The notes under the pieces are model-generated. The model was given only the letters and a program-made list of their open reading frames with translations. It had not been told where the DNA came from and searched no databases. The position numbers and the translations under genes were made by a program. Below are positions 25,399 through 33,730 of a stretch of 63,393 bases of DNA, in pieces. The DNA is taken from contig CAKTBG010000014.1 of assembly GCA_934533135.1 (NCBI GenBank), forward strand, positions 1 to 63,393, read 5' to 3'. The stretch is from an uncultured Faecalibacterium sp. Lineage in GTDB: Bacteria > Bacillota > Clostridia > Oscillospirales > Ruminococcaceae. The first letter of the stretch is position 1. The number at the start of each line of letters is the position of its first letter.

Positions 25399-25506
25399 GC
25401 CAAGGCCTCCCACTTCGGGAAAGACTCCCTCCGGTCGGAGGGAGATGTCACAAAGTGACACAGGGAGGACGGTGGCATCGCGCAGCGATGACGGAGAGGG
25501 TGAGGC
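25399..25506 (+). repeat. Dispersed GC-rich modular repeat, copy B
   Basis: Carries the palindromic CTCCCTCCGG/CGGAGGGAG block with ATGTCAC/GTGACA in the opposite orientation to copy A, followed by the GGTGGCATCG...GAGAGGGTGAG module (25471-25504) in the same orientation as copy A. The modules are thus shuffled between copies. Confidence 0.8.
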
Positions 25507-25529
25507 CGGGAAAAGTTGAAGAACAAACA

Positions 25530-25569
25530 CAGCGATACGATGACTTTTTGAAGATACATCGTATCGCTG
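25530..25569. terminator. Inverted repeat, possible terminator of galT
   Basis: Thirteen-base perfect inverted repeat (CAGCGATACGATG at 25530-25542 and its complement at 25557-25569) with a 14-base loop. Without a long T-run it may be a stabilising hairpin rather than a true terminator. Confidence 0.5.
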
Positions 25570-25591
25570 CATAGGCACGGTTTGTTGGCGT

Positions 25592-25650
25592 GCTCGCCCT
25601 TTTTCGTCACCTTCGGTGACCGCTCTCTCAAAGGGAGAGCCTTTGGCAAA
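25592..25650 (+). repeat. Dispersed modular repeat, partial copy B'
   Basis: Contains GCTCGCCCT, a GTCACC/GGTGAC palindrome, and CTCTCAAAGGGAGAGCC followed by TTGGCA, which matches the right module of copy A (17009-17033). It ends just before the galT stop codon. Confidence 0.65.
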
Positions 25651-25658
25651 GAAAAAAC

Positions 25659-27158
25659 TTACTGGATGCTTTTCAGGAACCGCACAAAGCCAGCACGTCC
25701 GGCTTCGTCCAGCTTATACACACCGGCATCGGCCAGGACTTCGGCAAAGACATGGCCGATCTCATCCTGCAGGATGGTGTGGACATTCCCGGCGTTGAGG
25801 TCGGGGTGCTTGGCGAGGATCTCACCGGCCCACTCTGCGTGTTTCCGGATGCTTTCGCCATATTCGGCAGTGGGCACGCGGTTGACCAGAGCCGTCTCCA
25901 GTTCGGTCATCTCGCCCTTCAAACGGCTGGGGAGGACGGCCAGACCCATGACTTCGATCAGGCCGATGTTCTCCTTTTTGATGTGGTGGAGCTTGGCATG
26001 GGGATGGTAAACGCCCAGCGGATGCTCCGGGGTGGTGATGTTGTTGCGGAGCACGAGGTCGAGCTGGAACTTACCCTCCCGCATCCGGGCGATGGGGGTG
26101 ATGGTGTTGTGCGGCTCGCCGTCGGTCTCAGCAAAGACGAAACAGTCGGCATCGGTGTAGCCCCGCCATGCGGTCAGGATCTTGTCGGCCAGCTCCACCA
26201 GACGCTCGTCGTTGGCACAGGTCAGGCGGATGCAGCTCATCGGCCAATGGACGATGCCAGCCTCCACGTCCTCATAGCCCGGGAAGACCCAGCTCTTTTC
26301 GATGGGAGCCTTTGCCATGGCGAACTCATAGTGGCCGCCTTGGAAATGGTCGTGGCTCAGGATGCTGCCGCCCACAATGGGGAGGTCGGCATTGCTGCCC
26401 ACGAAATAGTGGGGGAAGAGTGCCACGAAATCCAGCAGCTTGCGGAAGGTGGCCCGCTCGATCTTCATGGGGGTGTGCTGGCTGTTGAAGACGATGCAGT
26501 GCTCGTTGTAATAGACGTAGGGGCTGTACTGCAGGTTCCACGCGCTGTTGTTGATGGTCAGCGGGATGATGCGGTGGTTCTCCCGGGCGGGGTGGTTCAT
26601 CCGGCCGGCATAGCCCTCGTTCTCGATGCAGAGCTGGCACTTGGGGTAGGCACTCTGGGGCGCGAGCTTGGCTGCAGCAATGGCTTTGGGGTCTTTCTCG
26701 GGCTTCGAGAGGTTGATGGTGATATCCAGATCGCCGTAGGGGGTCTTTGTGACCCACTTGAGATCCCGCTGGATGCGGTAACGGCGGATGTAATCGGTAT
26801 CCTGACTGAACTGGTAGAACCAGTCGGTGGCGGCCTGCGGGCCTTCGTTTTCGTACCGCTCCTCAAAATTGGCGCGGACGATGCTGGGGCGCGGGGTCAG
26901 TACACCCATCAGCTTGGTGTCAAAGAGGTCGCGGGCGGTGGAGTTGTCGGCGCAGACACTGCGGGAGACGGCATCGTCCACCAGCGTTTTCAAAATGCTT
27001 TCAAGGTCGGTGTAGCAGACATCGCCCTCGGGCTCGGTAAAACTGTCCAGCTGCATCGTCAGGAGCAGCTGGTTGCGGATGTAGATCTCGTCGTCCGGCA
27101 GAATGAGGCCGGTGTCGAGGCCGTAGTTGACGAGCTGTTGAATCGCGGTCGAGATCAC
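25659..27158 (-). CDS. galT: UDP-glucose--hexose-1-phosphate uridylyltransferase (class II GalT)
   Basis: 499 residues, the long Firmicute-type GalT rather than the 350-residue E. coli type. It interconverts UDP-glucose plus galactose-1-phosphate and UDP-galactose plus glucose-1-phosphate in the Leloir pathway. Seen: an N-terminal helical region, LKWVTKTPYGDLDITINLSKPEKDPKAIA, CQLCIENEGYAGRMNHPARENHRIIPL, and GGSILSHDHFQGGHYEFAM with the His-rich catalytic segment. The GTG start overlaps the galK stop (GTGA), so the genes are coupled. Confidence 0.95.
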   Translation of the reverse strand: MISTAIQQLVNYGLDTGLILPDDEIYIRNQLLLTMQLDSFTEPEGDVCYTDLESILKTLVDDAVSRSVCADNSTARDLFDTKLMGVLTPRPSIVRANFEERYENEGPQAATDWFYQFSQDTDYIRRYRIQRDLKWVTKTPYGDLDITINLSKPEKDPKAIAAAKLAPQSAYPKCQLCIENEGYAGRMNHPARENHRIIPLTINNSAWNLQYSPYVYYNEHCIVFNSQHTPMKIERATFRKLLDFVALFPHYFVGSNADLPIVGGSILSHDHFQGGHYEFAMAKAPIEKSWVFPGYEDVEAGIVHWPMSCIRLTCANDERLVELADKILTAWRGYTDADCFVFAETDGEPHNTITPIARMREGKFQLDLVLRNNITTPEHPLGVYHPHAKLHHIKKENIGLIEVMGLAVLPSRLKGEMTELETALVNRVPTAEYGESIRKHAEWAGEILAKHPDLNAGNVHTILQDEIGHVFAEVLADAGVYKLDEAGRAGFVRFLKSIQ

Positions 27159-28441
27159 AGCACGGCACCTCCCTCCGGACGGATGGAGAGGACATGGCAG
27201 CGGCCTGCGCCGAGGATGGCCTCCATACCCGCCTTGAACGCGTCCAGCAGATCCAGCGGAACGAACGCCTGCGCGGTGCCGGCAAAGCCGCCGCCGTGGA
27301 CGCGGACACCGCCGCGGCCGTTCAGCAGGTGCTTGGCGGCGGCGATGGCGACCGCCACTTCCTGATGCTCCTTGTAACCGGCGGGGATGACATTCTGCAG
27401 GTATTCCCAGCTGCTGTCACCGGATTCGTTGAGCAGGGCGAGGAAGGTATCGAAATCGCCGCGGCGGAGAGCGGCGACCTGCTGGGTCACCCGCTCGTTG
27501 TCGGCGTAGATGTGGAAGGCGCGCAGCACGGCGCGGTCGCCGCAGGCCTTGCGGCATTCGGGCAGCTTGGCGAAGAAGGTCTCGAAGGGAACCTCCCGCA
27601 GCACTTCGCCGCCGCAGACCGCAGCCACCGCACGGCACTCGTTGGGGATGGCGGCATACTCGTCGGTCAGATCCGCGTGGTCGGCACCCGAATCGAGGAT
27701 GCAGAGCGCGAGACCGGCCTTGGAGAAATCGACCGCCACCGGCTCCACATCGGGGTGGGCGGGATCGGCAAAATCAATGGTAATGATGTTGCCGACGCTG
27801 GACGCCATCTGGTCCATCAGGCCGCAGGGCTTGCCAAAATAGACGTTCTCTGCCCACTGGCCGATCTGCGCGATGGCGATGGGCGAGACCTTCTCGGCCA
27901 TGAAGCGGTCGTTCAGGATCACACCGATCAGCACCTCGAACGCGGCCGAGGACGAAACACCGCTGCCCTTGGGAACATTGGACGAGATGTACACGTCCAG
28001 ACCGGACAGGGCGGCACCCCGCTGGGCGAAGGCGGCACACTCGCCGCGCAGGATGGCGGCACTGGTGTTTTCCTCCTCCTTGCGGGCGGCAAGGTCGGCG
28101 AGGTCGATGACACACAGGTCGTAGCCCTCGCTCTGGACCCGCAGCTGGTTTTGGCTGTTGGGCGCGGCGGCGGCGATCATATCAATGTTGACGCTGCCGG
28201 CCAGAACCCGGCCGTGCTGGTGGTCGGTGTGGTTGCCGCCGATCTCGGTGCGGCCCGGTGCGCTGTACAGCCCGGCTTCCGCGTGGGGGCCAAAGGTGGT
28301 TTCGAGACCGTCCAGCACAGCCGCATAGCGGGCGGCCTGCGCGGGGGTCTGCTCCGGTGCGCAGCAGTACAGGCTGGCCAGACGGTCGGTGTGGACACCG
28401 CTGGCAAGTTCCTGCTTCCAGACAGAAATAGGCTTCATCAT
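27155..28441 (-). CDS. galK: Galactokinase
   Basis: 428-residue GHMP kinase that phosphorylates galactose at C1. The galactose-binding signature is APGRTEIGGNHTDHQHG (about 62-78), the ATP loop is NVPKGSGVSSSAAFEV, and a C-terminal GHMP motif reads GGVRVHGGGFAGTAQAF. First gene of the galKT operon; GGAGG lies eight bases before ATG 28441 (a second ATG follows immediately). galE or galM is not adjacent. No clear strong promoter; a possible TATTAT -10 lies near 28525. Confidence 0.95.
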   Translation of the reverse strand: MMKPISVWKQELASGVHTDRLASLYCCAPEQTPAQAARYAAVLDGLETTFGPHAEAGLYSAPGRTEIGGNHTDHQHGRVLAGSVNIDMIAAAAPNSQNQLRVQSEGYDLCVIDLADLAARKEEENTSAAILRGECAAFAQRGAALSGLDVYISSNVPKGSGVSSSAAFEVLIGVILNDRFMAEKVSPIAIAQIGQWAENVYFGKPCGLMDQMASSVGNIITIDFADPAHPDVEPVAVDFSKAGLALCILDSGADHADLTDEYAAIPNECRAVAAVCGGEVLREVPFETFFAKLPECRKACGDRAVLRAFHIYADNERVTQQVAALRRGDFDTFLALLNESGDSSWEYLQNVIPAGYKEHQEVAVAIAAAKHLLNGRGGVRVHGGGFAGTAQAFVPLDLLDAFKAGMEAILGAGRCHVLSIRPEGGAVL

Positions 28442-28591
28442 TGCGCGTTCCTCCTCTGAATCTCAGGATGGTGATGTTTTTCACGGTGTTGCACGAACCC
28501 GTGAGCTTCTAACCCTATAATAAAGAATCTGCTCCGAAAAAACCATGTAATAATGTTGCGCGTGAATGGAAAAGGCGACGGAGAACGCCCG

Positions 28592-29713
28592 TTACTTCCC
28601 GGCGGAGAAATCGCTCCCGGTCAGGCCGTCGAGGTTGAGCATCCCTTCCAGCGCGGCGATGTCGGTGGTGATATCCAGCGCATCGGCCTGAAAGAGCTTG
28701 TCCAACTGGTTTTCAAAAGCGGTCACCAGCAGATCCATCGAGTGTTCGATGCCCTGTTTTGCTTCAAGGATGTTGGCACCCTGCACCCCCTGCGCCGAGA
28801 GCTGGGCGTAGGTGTTCAGCAGTTTGAGGGCAGTCGGCAGGTAGTAATCCATGAATTTCTGCAGCTGCGCCTTTTTGTCCGGGTCTTTTTGTGCAAGGGC
28901 AAAGATGCGGGCACTGATCTCCTCAAGGCGGGTGATTTTGGCACTCATTGCCGGGTCGGGGATGGCGTCGTTGACCTGCCGCAGCTGCCGGAGCAGGGAA
29001 GTGTAGGTGTCCTCGGAGACGGCGGCCTGCGGTTGCGGCGTCGGCTGGGGCGGTTCGGGTGCGACCCCCCGGACGACCAGCGTATGGGTACGATTGTCGA
29101 TGTAGGCATCGGCTCCGAAATAGCCGTGCTCGATGGCATTCTCCACCACGGGGCGGCCCTTTGCGGCGGAAATGCCGGCCGCTGCAAACAACTCCTCCAG
29201 CGGGATGTTGTCGCGGTCGCCGACGATCGTATCCAGCAGCCGTTCCAGCTTCCGGCTGCGATCCATCCGCAGGCCGATCCAGAGCGCGCCGCCGCCGCCC
29301 AAGATCTGCGCCGCACTGGTAAAGAGGTCGTAGGGGAGGATGCTCCCGCCTGCGTCCAGCAGCGTCAGGATGCCGGAGACAAGAAACAACCCGCCCAGAA
29401 CGGTGCAGAGGGTCGTGAGACGCTTGTGCCACTTTTTGGCCTTTTTCTGCTCCTCGGTGGGAAAGTCGTGACCATAGACGATCTCGGCGTCAGCCGGGAA
29501 CCCACGCTGCGCAGAGGCACCCGCCGTGCGGGTGTCCGTGGCGCGGAAGTCGCTGGAATACGCGGCGTTGGCCTGCTCTTTCTGCTCTGCATCCCGGTCG
29601 ATGGCACGCAGAATGAAAAACAGGATGCCAAGCCACGGCGAAAGGGCAAACAGCGCGAACAGGGCGATGGTGGGGATGCGGGCGAGATAGTGCTTGCTGC
29701 GTTTTGGTTCCAT
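28592..29713 (-). CDS. XpaC-like membrane protein (5-bromo-4-chloroindolyl phosphate hydrolysis family)
   Basis: 373 residues. Three hydrophobic segments (about 14-36, 101-118, 129-149) are followed by a long soluble helical domain. The C-terminal part, KITRLEEISARIFALAQKDPDKKAQLQKFMDYYLPTALKLLNTYAQLSAQG, is the hallmark of the XpaC family, often encoded beside TelA toxic-anion resistance proteins. No telA is adjacent here. The biochemical function is not established. AGGAGG precedes ATG 29713. Confidence 0.85.
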   Translation of the reverse strand: MEPKRSKHYLARIPTIALFALFALSPWLGILFFILRAIDRDAEQKEQANAAYSSDFRATDTRTAGASAQRGFPADAEIVYGHDFPTEEQKKAKKWHKRLTTLCTVLGGLFLVSGILTLLDAGGSILPYDLFTSAAQILGGGGALWIGLRMDRSRKLERLLDTIVGDRDNIPLEELFAAAGISAAKGRPVVENAIEHGYFGADAYIDNRTHTLVVRGVAPEPPQPTPQPQAAVSEDTYTSLLRQLRQVNDAIPDPAMSAKITRLEEISARIFALAQKDPDKKAQLQKFMDYYLPTALKLLNTYAQLSAQGVQGANILEAKQGIEHSMDLLVTAFENQLDKLFQADALDITTDIAALEGMLNLDGLTGSDFSAGK

Positions 29714-29735
29714 GGGGCAAATTTCCTCCTTACAG

Positions 29736-29782
29736 AAAAAGAACCGTGTTCCGGTTTAATGATACCAGAACACGGTTCTTTT
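29736..29782. terminator. Bidirectional terminator between htpG and xpaC-like gene
   Basis: AAAAGAACCGTGTTC (29737-29751) pairs with GAACACGGTTCTTTT (29768-29782). On the minus strand it ends htpG transcription. Confidence 0.88.
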
Positions 29783-29798
29783 GTTAAGAGGGAGTTTA

Positions 29799-31727
29799 TC
29801 AGTTCATGAGACTGCAAACGGCTTCAGCATAGGCGGCGGGATCGTCCACGGGCAGACCTTCGATCAGCTGTGCCTGTGCATAGAGCAGGGCACTGTATTT
29901 CTTGATCTTCTCGGTGTCACCGGCCTCCTGTGCGGCTTTCAGCACGGCGAAGACGGGGTGCTGGACGTTCAGCTCCAGCACCTTGTCGCTCTTGACGTTC
30001 TCGCTGCCGGGCTGCTTGGAGAGGACTTTCTCCATCTCGATGGACAGCGGGCCGTCTGCGGACAGGCAGACCGGGTGATCCTTCAGGCGGGTGGAGACCT
30101 TGACCTCCTTGACCTTGCCGTCCAGAGCGTCCTTCATGGCGTCGAACAGGGGCTTGTTTTCGGCGGTGGCGTCCTCGGCAGCCTTCTTCTCTTCGTCGGT
30201 CTCGAGCCCCAGATCGCCGCTGTTGACGTTCTTGAACTCAACGGTGCCGTCCTTGCCCTCGGCGTCCTTGCGGGGATAGGTGCGCAGGATCTGCAGGCAG
30301 AACTCGTCCACGTCCTCGGTCAGGAGCAGGACGTCATAGCCCTTGTCGAGCACCAGCTCGGCGGCGGGCAGCTTGGCCAGACGGTCGGTGGAGTCGCCGG
30401 CAGCAAAGTAGACGAACTTCTGCTCGGCGGGCATCTTTTCGACGTACTCCTGCAGGGTGACCATCTTCTGCTCCTTGGCAGAGTAGAACAGCAGCAGGTC
30501 GCGCAGCAGCTCGGCGTGCATCCCATAGTCGGAGTAGGCACCGAATTTGATCTGACGGCCAAACTCCTTCCAGAACTCCTCATACTTGGTGCGGTCGTTC
30601 TGGAGCATGGCGTGCAGCTCGTTCTTGATCTTCTTTTCCAGTGCGTTGTGGATCAGCTTGAGCTGGTTGTCCTTCTGCAGCATCTCGCGGCTGATGTTCA
30701 GGCTGAGATCCTGACTGTCCACGATGCCCTTGACGAAACTGAAGTAATCGGGCAGCAGGTCGGCACATTTCTCCATGATGAGCACACCGGAAGCGTACAG
30801 AGCCAGACCCTTTTCGTAGTCCTTGGTGTAGAAGTCGTAAGGACGATGGCTCGGCACGAAGAGCAGGGCGTTGTAGTTGGCCGTGCCCTCGGTGCGGCTG
30901 ACGATGACGCGAGCCGGGTCGCTGTAATCGTTGAACTTATCTTTATAGAAGGTGTTGTACTCCTCGTCGGTGACTTCGCTCTTCTGCTTCTTCCAGATGG
31001 GCACCATGCTGTTCAGGGTCTCCAGCTCGGTGTAAGTCTCCCACTCGGGCTTGTAATCCTCGGGCTTGGGGTCGGGTTCGGGCTTTTGGTGGCTCTTCTC
31101 CCGCTCCATCTGGATGGGATAGCGCACATAATCGCTGTACTTCTTGACGATGGCGACGATGCCGTACTCGTTGACGAAATTGTCGAAATTGTCGGTGTCG
31201 GTATCGGGCTTGATGTGGAGGATGATGTCGGTGCCGACGGTCTCCTTCTCGGCGGGGGTCAGCTCGTAGCCGTCCGCACCGCTGGACTCCCACTGCCAAG
31301 CCTGCTCGGAGCCATAGGCGCGGGAAACGACGCGGACCTTGTCGGCGACCATAAAGGCAGAGTAGAAGCCGACACCGAACTGGCCGATGATGTCGATGTT
31401 CTCATCCTTGTTGTCCTTCTTGAAGTCGAGGGAACCGGAGTGAGCGATGGTGCCCAGATTCTGCTCCAGCTCGTCCTTGGTCATACCGATGCCGTTATCG
31501 GAGACGGTCAGGGTGCGGTTGTCCTTGTCCAGCGTCAACAGGATGCGGAAATCGCCTTTGTTCATCCCAACGGAAGGATCGGTCAGGCTCTTGTAATACA
31601 GCTTGTCGATGGCGTCCGAAGCGTTGGAGATCAGCTCCCGGAGAAAGATCTCCTTGTTGGTGTAGATGGAGTTGATCATCATGTCCATCAGTTTTTTGCT
31701 TTCCGCCTGAAATTCTTTTTTCGCCAT
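29799..31727 (-). CDS. htpG: Hsp90-family molecular chaperone HtpG
   Basis: 642 residues, normal for bacterial Hsp90. It begins KEFQAESKKLMDMMINSIYTNKEIFLRELISNASDAIDKL, the N-terminal GHKL ATPase signature with the catalytic Glu. DNGIGMTKDEL and GTIAHSGS (lid) follow, then GQFGVGFYSAFMVADKV. The middle domain includes the conserved Arg loop LNISREMLQ, and the C-terminal dimerisation domain is complete. It folds client proteins in the cytosol. A perfect CIRCE operator overlaps its promoter, so HrcA repression is expected. Confidence 0.97.
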   Translation of the reverse strand: MAKKEFQAESKKLMDMMINSIYTNKEIFLRELISNASDAIDKLYYKSLTDPSVGMNKGDFRILLTLDKDNRTLTVSDNGIGMTKDELEQNLGTIAHSGSLDFKKDNKDENIDIIGQFGVGFYSAFMVADKVRVVSRAYGSEQAWQWESSGADGYELTPAEKETVGTDIILHIKPDTDTDNFDNFVNEYGIVAIVKKYSDYVRYPIQMEREKSHQKPEPDPKPEDYKPEWETYTELETLNSMVPIWKKQKSEVTDEEYNTFYKDKFNDYSDPARVIVSRTEGTANYNALLFVPSHRPYDFYTKDYEKGLALYASGVLIMEKCADLLPDYFSFVKGIVDSQDLSLNISREMLQKDNQLKLIHNALEKKIKNELHAMLQNDRTKYEEFWKEFGRQIKFGAYSDYGMHAELLRDLLLFYSAKEQKMVTLQEYVEKMPAEQKFVYFAAGDSTDRLAKLPAAELVLDKGYDVLLLTEDVDEFCLQILRTYPRKDAEGKDGTVEFKNVNSGDLGLETDEEKKAAEDATAENKPLFDAMKDALDGKVKEVKVSTRLKDHPVCLSADGPLSIEMEKVLSKQPGSENVKSDKVLELNVQHPVFAVLKAAQEAGDTEKIKKYSALLYAQAQLIEGLPVDDPAAYAEAVCSLMN

Positions 31728-31796
31728 AATGCAAAACCTCTTTATCTTTATCTGTGCCGGATCCGCAGCAGATCCATGAGGAATCTGTCCACTGAT

Positions 31797-31823
31797 TTAG
31801 CACTCATATATTACGAGTGCTAA
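31797..31823 (-). promoter_or_regulatory. CIRCE operator (HrcA binding site)
   Basis: Perfect TTAGCACTC-9 bases-GAGTGCTAA inverted repeat. It overlaps the -10 region of the htpG promoter, so bound HrcA would block initiation and release it on heat shock. Confidence 0.95.
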
Positions 31824-31850
31824 TATACACCGCCGGATCCCAAAAATCAA
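31822..31850 (-). promoter_or_regulatory. Promoter of htpG
   Basis: On the minus strand, TTGATT (31850-31845), 17 bases, and TATATT (31827-31822). The CIRCE element begins within the -10 box. Confidence 0.85.
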
Positions 31851-31885
31851 GAGGTTTCATAAAAAGTTTAAAATTGAAAATAAGA

Positions 31886-31915
31886 AGACATCTTTCCCTG
31901 ACGGAAAAGATGTCT
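31886..31915 (-). terminator. Terminator after the GNAT gene
   Basis: Ten-base-pair stem AGACATCTTT/AAAGATGTCT with a 10-base loop, followed on the minus strand by a T-rich stretch; 16 bases after the GNAT stop. Confidence 0.75.
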
Positions 31916-31931
31916 GGATGCAAAATTCCAT

Positions 31932-32459
31932 TCAATAATCGAGCGGTAAGTAAAGGCAGATGCATTCGTCCTCGCCATGGACGGGGCTGAAGATGATATC
32001 GGAGTCCAGATCCTCGAAGCCGTGGTGTCGGTAAAGCCGCTCTCCGGCTTTGGAAGAAGCAAGGGTCACAAAAGAAACACCGACTTGCGTGGTGCGAAGC
32101 TGCTCGATGCGCATCAGGCAGTCTTCTAACAGCACATCTCCCCAATAGAGGTGGATCCCATTGGGTGCAATATTCTGCAATTGATGTTGGAAGTGCTCGT
32201 CAATTGCGAAGTAGCCGATATGGATCGCGCCGCCGATTTTGTAGCGTTTTCCATCTTCGACCTCATCCAATGCTCCGCAGCTGATGTTGTAATAACCAAC
32301 AATGGCCGTTTTGTCTTCGGAAAGAAAAACAAAGGTTTTTCCGATGCCGGGATTCAAAGCATCAGAACTGCGGAGGAACTGATTCAGATAGGAGTTGCCG
32401 CAATCAAATTTTGCGGCAAGAGAAGAAAATGAACTGCTGAATTCCTGTGTATCAATCAT
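31932..32459 (-). CDS. GNAT-fold acetyltransferase, possible toxin of a toxin-antitoxin-like pair
   Basis: 175 residues. The overall order fits a GNAT fold: KTFVFLSEDKTAIVGYYNISCGALDE, then IGYFAIDEHFQHQ at the acetyl-CoA site, and FVTLASSKAGERLYRHHGFEDL near the end. The usual Q/RxxGxG/A pyrophosphate loop is not recognisable, so acetyl-CoA binding is either altered or lost. It overlaps the stop of the preceding 59-residue gene by four bases (ATGA). Small-partner plus GNAT bicistrons with autoregulation resemble TacT/AtaT modules, but the partner is not a typical ribbon-helix-helix protein, so this is a hypothesis. Confidence 0.75.
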   Translation of the reverse strand: MIDTQEFSSSFSSLAAKFDCGNSYLNQFLRSSDALNPGIGKTFVFLSEDKTAIVGYYNISCGALDEVEDGKRYKIGGAIHIGYFAIDEHFQHQLQNIAPNGIHLYWGDVLLEDCLMRIEQLRTTQVGVSFVTLASSKAGERLYRHHGFEDLDSDIIFSPVHGEDECICLYLPLDY

Positions 32460-32635
32460 TTCTCAGAAAGTTTTACAATGTGATCGATGATGGTTCCATC
32501 GGACTTGACTTCTACTGAAAACTTATGGGAACGGTAAAAATCCCGCATAGCCTTTGCTTCCGGAGAGAGCGTTCTTTTGCGCTTGACCGGGGTTTTAGAG
32601 CAAAAAGTTCCGCTGTAAGGCACTGTATAATTCAT
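32456..32635 (-). CDS. 59-residue basic protein upstream of GNAT gene
   Basis: Starts MNYTVPYSGTFCSKTPVKRKRT and continues with SPEAKAMRDFYRSHKFSVEVKSDG. A basic N-terminal half precedes a short helix and a beta-like tail. AGGAGG lies seven bases before ATG 32635; a more upstream ATG (32683) lies inside the -35 box and cannot be the start. Co-transcribed and translationally coupled with the GNAT gene. I do not recognise a family; an antitoxin or DNA-binding role is suggested only by context. Confidence 0.7.
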   Translation of the reverse strand: MNYTVPYSGTFCSKTPVKRKRTLSPEAKAMRDFYRSHKFSVEVKSDGTIIDHIVKLSEK

Positions 32636-32654
32636 AGTATCGCCTCCTGCTCTT

Positions 32655-32683
32655 AGTATACACGATGCATCGTCCTTTGTCAA
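32655..32683 (-). promoter_or_regulatory. Promoter with palindromic operator for the small ORF/GNAT pair
   Basis: Near-consensus TTGACA (32683-32678), 17 bases, TATACT (32660-32655). The spacer contains the perfect palindrome ACGATGCATCGT (32662-32673), an ideal position for a repressor that blocks polymerase. Confidence 0.85.
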
Positions 32684-32771
32684 ACAAATCTATGCGCAGA
32701 AAACGAGCGGTGCAAAAGTTGAAATTGTCGCGGTGAAACGGCGCAGAACGCTTTCCTTTCCTGCACGAACG

Positions 32772-32780
32772 TGCTATAAT
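32772..32780 (+). promoter_or_regulatory. Extended -10 promoter of the hydrolase gene
   Basis: TGCTATAAT, an extended -10 of the TGnTATAAT type, about 36 bases before the start codon; no clear -35. Confidence 0.65.
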
Positions 32781-32816
32781 GTACCCGTTGCGAATTTTGC
32801 ATAGGAGGCAGGGAAA

Positions 32817-33599
32817 ATGCAGCTGAAAACACTTGCGCTTTCGGGCGGGGGCGTGCTGAACGTCTGTCTGCGGGATGCGGCAGAGGCAATGCCGGATGCG
32901 GTGCGGCGGCCGATGGTGGTCGTGGTGCCCGGCGGCGGATACAACCATGTCAGCCCGCGGGAAGGCGACCCGGTCGCACTGCAGTTTGCTGCGGCGGGGT
33001 ATCACACCGCCGTCCTCCACTACAGTGTGGGGGAAGCGGCACAGGATCTCCGGCCGCTGCGCCAGCTCAATGAGGCCATCGGCCTGCTGCGGGCAAACGC
33101 CGAAGCGTGGAACATCCTGCCCGGGAAGATCGCGGTCTGCGGCTTTTCGGCGGGCGGGCATCTGGCTCTGTCGTCGGCGGTGCTGGATCTGCCGGAAGGG
33201 GAAGCACCGCACCGCCCCAACGCCGTGATTCTGGGGTACCCGGTCGTCACAGCAGGAGAATTTGCACACCGGGGCAGTTTCGAGATGCTGGCAGGCAGCT
33301 GGGATCGCACGGCGCAGCAGCGGTTTGGGCTGGAGGATCGGATCACACCGCAGATGCCGCCGGTCTTTGTCTGGCATACGATGGAAGATCAGACCGTTCC
33401 GGTGGAGAACACCCTGCTGCTGATCGCAGCTCTGCGCAGGGCGGGCGTGCCCTGTGAAGCACATCTCTTTGAAAAGGGTGTCCACGGCACCAGCATCAGC
33501 ACCGCCGAGGTCAACGCCGCCGACCAACACCGGCACCATTGGGTGGAGCTGGCGTTGGAGTGGCTGGGGGAGACATTTGCCTTCTCCATCGGGGCATAA
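32817..33599 (+). CDS. Alpha/beta hydrolase (esterase/acetylesterase-like)
   Basis: 260 residues, cytosolic (no signal peptide). An oxyanion-hole region VVVVPGGGYNHVS (34-46) precedes the nucleophile elbow GFSAGG with Ser111; Asp191 (MEDQTVP) and His223 (GVHG) complete the triad. It resembles small esterases of the BD-FAE/acetyl-xylan esterase type that remove acyl groups from sugars or small esters. AGGAGG precedes ATG 32817. It is a single-gene unit. Confidence 0.88.
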   Translation: MQLKTLALSGGGVLNVCLRDAAEAMPDAVRRPMVVVVPGGGYNHVSPREGDPVALQFAAAGYHTAVLHYSVGEAAQDLRPLRQLNEAIGLLRANAEAWNILPGKIAVCGFSAGGHLALSSAVLDLPEGEAPHRPNAVILGYPVVTAGEFAHRGSFEMLAGSWDRTAQQRFGLEDRITPQMPPVFVWHTMEDQTVPVENTLLLIAALRRAGVPCEAHLFEKGVHGTSISTAEVNAADQHRHHWVELALEWLGETFAFSIGA

Positions 33600-33642
33600 G
33601 ACTTGATTTAAGCATAGCTACAAAAAATTCATAAAATTCCGA

Positions 33643-33671
33643 TTGACCTGTACCCGTTTTTGAAGTATACT
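33643..33671 (+). promoter_or_regulatory. Promoter of the 33731-36154 gene group
   Basis: TTGACC (33643-33648), 17 bases, TATACT (33666-33671). Confidence 0.8.
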
Positions 33672-33730
33672 GGTCAGCGGAGACAAACAAGGGGAGAAAC
33701 GACTCCCCGAAGGAAAGAGGAATTGGAACC

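Noticed and set aside
25371..25649. N-terminal extension of CutC by 93 residues
   Set aside because: The extension is entirely repeat and hairpin DNA; GGAGG before ATG 25370 and the family's usual length define the true start.
29781..31823. Plus-strand frame of 680 codons opposite htpG
   Set aside because: htpG is certain from full-length motifs; the plus-strand frame is a low-complexity Val/Leu-rich antisense shadow.
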